Shown: in pieces, positions 58,806-64,000 of the stretch
Layout: each line of letters starts with the position of its first letter
Numbering within the stretch: position 1 is the first letter of the stretch
DNA from: Hemibagrus wyckioides
Taxonomy: Eukaryota; Chordata; Actinopteri; Siluriformes; Bagridae
Direction: 5' to 3'
Assembly: GCF_019097595.1 (NCBI RefSeq)
Contig: NC_080734.1
Coordinates: 18,620,892 to 18,684,891, forward strand
DNA: 64,000 nucleotides
Position numbers and translations under genes: made by a program
The notes under the pieces: model-generated
What the model was told of the DNA's origin: nothing
The model's database searches: none
Seen by the model: only the letters and a program-made list of their open reading frames with translations

Positions 58806-59669
58806 TACAGTAGGACCTTGATTCACGAACACAATTTGTTCCTAAACTTTGTTCGTGTTCCAAAATGTTCGTGACCTAAAGTTAATTTCCCCGTAAGGTT
58901 TAATGGGAATATGATTAATTTGTTCATGACCCCTCTGAACCATTATAAATTACGTATTTTGTTTTATTTTACACAGATAATATTAAACAAAGTGCGACCT
59001 TAATATATCTAATAATATAATTTATAATAGTAAACTAAAACTAAAAAAACCTTTAAAAAGTGAACACTTACATTGGCTGACATGACTTTTGGCTTGACGG
59101 ACGAGAGAAGAGGAGGGTGGGTGGTGAGGAGGTCATTGCACAGAGGGAGAGCCCCCCCGTATCCAGGTCGGGGAAATCTTGTTCCGGAGATTCATCTCTT
59201 CTGGGGTTTTATTTTGCACTTTTAATAACAAAGTTATCCAATGTCTGTTGCCTTTTCCTTCCTAGCATAACTGTTCTAAAATGATTCATTAAATTTTCAT
59301 TGACCATGTTCACAATCCTGTTCGTAACATTTTTGTTTGGATGGTACAACTCAAGGAAACTCTGGACATCACTCCACTTTTCCATTACTCAAGAACGAAA
59401 TCAAAAACAGACTAAGCGTGGGTGGAAGTGCGTGGGAAGTGCGTGGGAGATGTACAGTACCCTTCAATAACAAGATGGTGGCCCCCATAGCGGCTTGGAT
59501 GCACCCACATGAGATGAGCGATTGCCCGCATTTTTCAAATTTTGGCCGTCGGACCATGTTCGTGAATCAAAAATGAGTTTGTGAATCAAACAGCATTTTT
59601 ATATATATTTTTGTTTGTGAATCAATTTGTTCGTGGGTTAATGTGTTCGTGAATCAAGGTCCTACTGTA
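58806..59669. mobile_element. MITE-like DNA transposon with 28-bp perfect inverted repeats
   Basis: The left end TACAGTAGGACCTTGATTCA-CGAACACA is matched exactly, in reverse complement, by the right end TGTGTTCGTGAATCAAGGTC-CTACTGTA. TA dinucleotides at both borders are the expected target-site duplication of the Tc1/mariner/pogo superfamily. The CAGTAGG start resembles Tigger/pogo-type elements. Inside are more GTTCGTGAATCAA-type subterminal repeats but no transposase, so it would need to be moved in trans. Confidence 0.85.
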
Positions 59670-59847
59670 CACTTCAGGAAAAGAAAAACAGTATGATGTA
59701 TATTATGTTAGTATAATATTAATAATATTATCATAATATCATCATATATATCAATCTATAATGTATAGCAATACATTTAGTAATAAAATATTTATACAGA
59801 TTTTTCTTTCCCTGGAATGTATATACATTTTTCTGGGTGACTATATA

Positions 59848-60760
59848 TACAGTATCTTACAAAAGTAAGAACACCCCTGACATTTTTGTAAATATTTTAT
59901 TATACCTTTTCATGTGACAACACTGAAGAAATGTGAGTGAGTGTACAGCCTGTATAACAGTGTAAATTTGCCGTCCCCTAAAAATAACTCAACAAAGCCA
60001 TTAATGTCGAAACCGTTAGCAACAAAAGTGAGTACACCCCTAAGTGGAAATGTCCAAATTGGGCCCAATTAGCCATTTACTCTCCCTGGTGTCATGTGAC
60101 TCGTTAGTGTTACAAGGTCTCAGGTGTGACTGGGGAGCAGGTGTGTTAAATTTGGTGTTATCGCTCTCACACTCTCTCATATTGGTCACTGGAAGTTCAA
60201 CATGGCACCTCATGGCAAAGAACTCTCTGAGGATCTGAAAAAATTAATTGTTGCTCTACTTAAAGATGGCCTAGGCTATAAGAAGATTGCCAAAACCCTG
60301 AAACTGAGCTGTCAGTCCTGTGAGCCATGTCCTGTGGTCCGATGAGACCAAGATAAACTTATTTGGTTCAGATGGTGTCAAGTGTGTGTGGCAGCAGCCA
60401 GGTGAGGAGTACAAAGACAAATGTGCCTTGCCTACAGTCAAGCATGGTGGTGGGAGTGTCATGGTCTGCTGCCGGCACTGGGGAGCTACAGTTCATTGAG
60501 GGAAACATGAATGCCAACATGTACTGTGGCATACTGAAGCAGAGCATCATCCCCTCCCTTCGGAGACTGGTCCGAAGGGCAGTATTCCAACGTGATAACG
60601 ACCTCAAACACACCTTCAAGATGACCACTGCCTTGCTAAAGAAGCTGAGGGTAAAGGTGATGAACTGGCCAAGCATGTCTCCAGACCTAAACCCTAAGGT
60701 GGGGGAGTGCAAGGTCTATAACATCCACCAGCTCTGTGATGTCATCATGGAGGAGTGAAA
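59848..60760 (+). mobile_element. Broken Tc1-like transposon
   Basis: The left terminus ACAGTATCTTACAAAAGTAA-GAACACCCC and following text match a common fish Tc1 end. A transposase start (MAPHGKELSEDLKKLIVALL, at 60202) with the first HTH runs to about 60310, jumps to the catalytic region, and shows frameshifts and stops (WPSMSPDLNPK near 60665). The middle of the gene and the right inverted repeat are missing, so it is dead. Confidence 0.8.
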
Positions 60761-61843
60761 GAGGACCTGGGCTGCTCTACACATCTCACTTTTTTAATGC
60801 ATCATGAACTAGTGGAGATATATACACAACTAAATATTAAACACACAAGTAAATAAATAAATAATGAATAAATAAATAATAGAATAAATATTATATAAAA
60901 AATAAAAATATAATAAATAAATAATAGACATGTAAGGTAAGCTTGGCATGCAGGTAGTGGCCATGGGTGGTTGGTGTTTTTGGAGATGGGGGGGCTGATT
61001 ATTTATTTATTTATATATATATATATATAGAATAGTCACCCAGGGACTACTGTTTGGAGGAAATGATTTGGAGCTCTGCAACATATTTTAGTCCGGACTC
61101 AGCTCTTTCTAAAGCGAAAAGGGTTTGCTGCCTCAGGTCCAAGGCTAGCACCAAAAACAGAATTGGTGCTTCCCTTAGCTCCTAAACAGCACGAGTGGTA
61201 TAGCTCTTTGGTATCCTTCTCAATGTAATGAGTCCATAATATCTGTCTGAGGGTTAAACACATATGGTTCTGTAACTGCCTGATCATTTTTTACTTTTAT
61301 TTTAATGAACTCTGTCAGGCTTGTATATTTCCAGGTTTCAACATTCACAACTACTAAAGTTAACAATTCAGTTCCTGCTGAAAGACTAGAAGACATGTTG
61401 CATTCAAGGTATGCTTGTTAAATGGACCATCATCGTTCGGCTGGACGTTCTGCTGCCAAAAGTAAAGCTGTTGAACCCAAGCACTATATTTATGTTTGAT
61501 TTGGGGATACATTTGCTGTGAGCAAATGCCCTTGAAAGTGAAGAAAATGTAATAGAAAACTTTATTCAGTTTTTTATAATTATAGCAACATTGTGGTACG
61601 AGGGTGGGCTGGTTCCTCAAGACCTCAGACCTGTAATGAAAATTGCAGAAAAAGTGAAAAAGATGAAAAAAATGAAAAAGTGTTTATCTGAGAGCTTTTG
61701 AGTTAATTTAGTATAAGATGTATAGAAAGGGAAAGGAAAGACTTATACCTCTTTACAGATACACAGTTCATTTGGGAATTACTTTTATTTTGCCTTTAGA
61801 TGCCTGAGGTGAATTCTAAGGAATAAGATGGCTACTTGGAGGG

Positions 61844-61923
<80 letters not shown>

Positions 61924-63170
61924 GGAATTATTGGTCTGGTTATGGATGTGATTTAAGAAATATGAGCAAATGGGTTGATTATTCCACCCACTCCAGATTC
62001 TGTTTTAATTTCAAAGAGCAGTAATTGCTGGCTGGATAATATCCATTAAACATGGATACTAGCATGGATTACATGTCACAAACATTTCCTTTTTATGATC
62101 TGAGTAAGAGTTTCTTCCACATAATACAAAAGTGATTGTTGCCCCTGGTTTTATTTATTCAGGGTTTGGACTGCACTGTAAGATGAAGACTCCTCCTTAG
62201 CATGACATGCCAAATAATCAATCTGCACAGATTACAGAGTATTACACAAACTAAACAGTAGAGGTGTATCGAAAGGGCAGGAAGTTGGGGTGTCAGGCAA
62301 TGAGGGTGTGGCTACAGTACCAATTAGATCTGTGAAAATCAATGTCAAACATTTTAAACACAAAATCACACAAACCTATAATTTAATTTAATTTAATTTA
62401 ATTCACATTTCAATGTATTTTATGTGATTAATGTAGCAGGTGATGAATTAAACTTTGTAGTATATATTTTTCTGCTTTGGCAATGAGGGAGAGTGAGAGA
62501 GAGAGAGCATTTAATTTACATGGCAGTAGAGAAGACAGGAGAGGATGGGAACAGAAAGAGACTTGTGTTTACCACTGACTCAAAAATCGTGATCAGTAGA
62601 CTGACCCTTTCTCTGGTCAGCATGATACCTCATGTAGAAGGGGTGGGAAACAGCTTGGCACTAAGCAGAGGGAGGGTTGAAGGCTTTATCATATTATTTA
62701 CATTACTATGATTACCGTTTTATGATATTACCTTCATCTTGATTTATCACTTCAATGTGGAGATCCTTTCTTTTCTGCCATTGTGTTTCTGTTTTTCTGT
62801 TATATACATAATATATGTCATATAATATATAATGTTATTTTTCCACGTTTTAGTAAACCATTTAAAAATTCTTTAAAAATGATCTGTATATGAGTGAAAC
62901 ATTCTGTTTGTGTTGTGTTTAAAGGAAAATTTTATACATATACTGATGACTAAAAATAATCAGAATGAGGCTGTAATAGGAACAAATATAAATATTTATT
63001 TAAGTAAAGCATATAATCATTATACAAATAAGTTTATTCATAAACAATTCTATTTATCTACATATTATCTATAATAATAACTTATGGGAATAGGGGGAGA
63101 GGGATAGGAACAGAGGGATTGATTAAAAAGGGATAGATTAATAAGAGAAGAATGATCTTAAGGGTTAAGC
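60761..63170. other. Repeat-poor to simple-repeat intergenic sequence
   Basis: Holds A/T-rich tetranucleotide runs near 60855-60930 and 61000-61028, a (GATA)n array at 61842-61922, and a (TTTAA)n run at 62377-62402. The open frames are short and show no conserved motif. I see no gene. Confidence 0.5.
61842..61922. repeat. (GATA)n microsatellite, about 20 copies
   Basis: Uninterrupted GATA/TAGA tetranucleotide run of about 80 bp; likely length-polymorphic. Confidence 0.95.
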
Positions 63171-63176
63171 CCTTCT

Positions 63177-63929
63177 TCAGGTCCTGGGGTTCACTGTACA
63201 ATCCTGTAAAAAAAGAAGAGATTTTTAAAATATTAAGTTAATCAAAAATAAAAATAAAATTAATTCATACTTACATGTGGCGTCTGAGCAATGTAGGAAA
63301 AAGAAGTGAGAGAAAAGTACATGAAATGAAGCGGAAGAAAAGATGAAGTGGGTAAGGGGAAAGACATTGCGCAGAGCTCCTCCAAAATGTCCATCATCAG
63401 CTGGACGTGCAGCTTGAGGAGTCGCTGAACTGCGGTGGCTAAGGCTTCTGGGTCACTGTACAGCTCCAGTGGCTGAGTGAACAGTACTTCAGCAAGCTCT
63501 GTAAGGTAATCCTATTGACAAATTACACACACATCCAACATAGTGTCACTGAGTTTAAGATACAATCCTGAGAATTTGTGTATCGTGGCATCAGAAGATA
63601 TTCAACACTTACAATAAGCACTGTGAAGTACAGCTCTGCTGCAGGCTCCCACACGTCCACGTCCCACATGCTGAAGAGCGCAAGCAGGCGCTCCAAGAAT
63701 CCTCCCTTAAACTTTTGGAAAGAAAGACAAGCTTCATTAATGCCATGTCTTATCAGGTTTAAAAAATATGGAAAAAAGGAAAAGGAGATCAAATAGACCA
63801 TGTTCTGAAACTCAAACATTGCTTAGAAATCTCCTGATAAGACACTTACTGGCTGAGGTTTTGAGCCATTTATAAAGTAGCTGAAGAAAATCAGCTCAAA
63901 AAAACACCCAGGAAGTTGTAGCGGTGGTC
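63177..63929 (-). CDS. Unrecognised gene, last four coding exons (5' part right of the window)
   Basis: Exons on the minus strand: 63929-63850 (80 bp), 63711-63613 (99 bp), 63511-63275 (237 bp), 63203-63177 (27 bp, ends TGA). Each donor is the consensus GTAAGT and each acceptor ends in AG; the frame is continuous. The sequence is helical and Leu-rich: CFFELIFFSYFINGSKPQP, FKGGFLERLLALFSMWDVDV, WEPAAELYFTVLI, DYLTELAEVLFTQPLELYSD, PEALATAVQRLLKLHVQLMM, DILEELCAMSFP. I do not recognise the family; it might be an alpha-helical repeat protein. The end of the third exon (after AMSFP) is less convincing and may be untranslated in the true transcript. The splice pattern is strong evidence for a real gene. 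Confidence 0.6.
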
Positions 63930-64000
63930 CTGCACAGAGTAGAAAAGATACAAAAATAAATTAGCTTTACATATTGGAGTCCTGTTTTCTATATTAGCAA

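Noticed and set aside
63498..63500. Acceptor at 63499-63500 (TTACAG) for the third exon of the right-edge gene
   Set aside because: It puts the exon in a frame that reaches a stop after about 20 codons; the acceptor 12 bases upstream (CAATAG) keeps a continuous frame.

Overview
The window is vertebrate nuclear DNA, almost certainly from a ray-finned (teleost) fish. The genes are split by short GT-AG introns. The protein-coding genes match vertebrate families, and the spaces between exons are full of fish-type repeats: Tc1/mariner derivatives, tRNA-derived SINEs with L2-like tails, decayed LINE ends and many (GT)n, (CT)n and (GATA)n microsatellites. There are no bacterial operons, ribosome binding sites or CRISPR arrays. 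Species cannot be fixed from the sequence alone.

Layout. (1) 1-39.8 kb, plus strand: the central and 3' part of fryl (FRY-like, a giant Furry-family scaffold). I could place 50 coding exons from 1151 to the stop at 37980; they join without a frame break into 2,712 codons. The 5' exons lie left of the window. Two extra in-frame microexon candidates (9 and 18 nt) and a candidate alternative first exon (28841-28938) were found inside fryl introns. (2) 41.3-43.1 kb, minus strand: zar1 (zygote arrest 1), complete in four exons, tail-to-tail with fryl. (3) 44.9-50.7 kb, minus strand: slc10a4 (orphan bile-acid-transporter-family protein), complete in three exons, with a copied piece of its own 5' end inside intron 2. 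(4) 52.4-54.7 kb, plus strand: a secreted leucine-rich repeat protein most like leucine-rich alpha-2-glycoprotein (lrg1). (5) 55.5-61 kb: a repeat-rich block with a duplicated dispersed repeat, a 45-bp minisatellite of exactly 31 copies, an intact-looking MITE and a broken Tc1 element. (6) 63.2-63.9 kb, minus strand: the last four exons of a gene I do not recognise.

The order fryl-zar1-slc10a4, with fryl convergent to the other two, is the arrangement known around human FRYL/ZAR1/SLC10A4 and supports calling the first gene fryl rather than its paralogue fry. The genes share no obvious pathway: fryl acts in cell morphogenesis and NDR-kinase signalling, zar1 in oocyte mRNA control, slc10a4 in synaptic vesicles, and lrg1 is a secreted plasma-type protein. 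The most interesting material is regulatory or structural: possible unannotated fryl isoforms, microsatellites that form part of splice sites, the minisatellite with a visible single-copy ancestor, and the slc10a4 self-copy flanked by 17-bp direct repeats.
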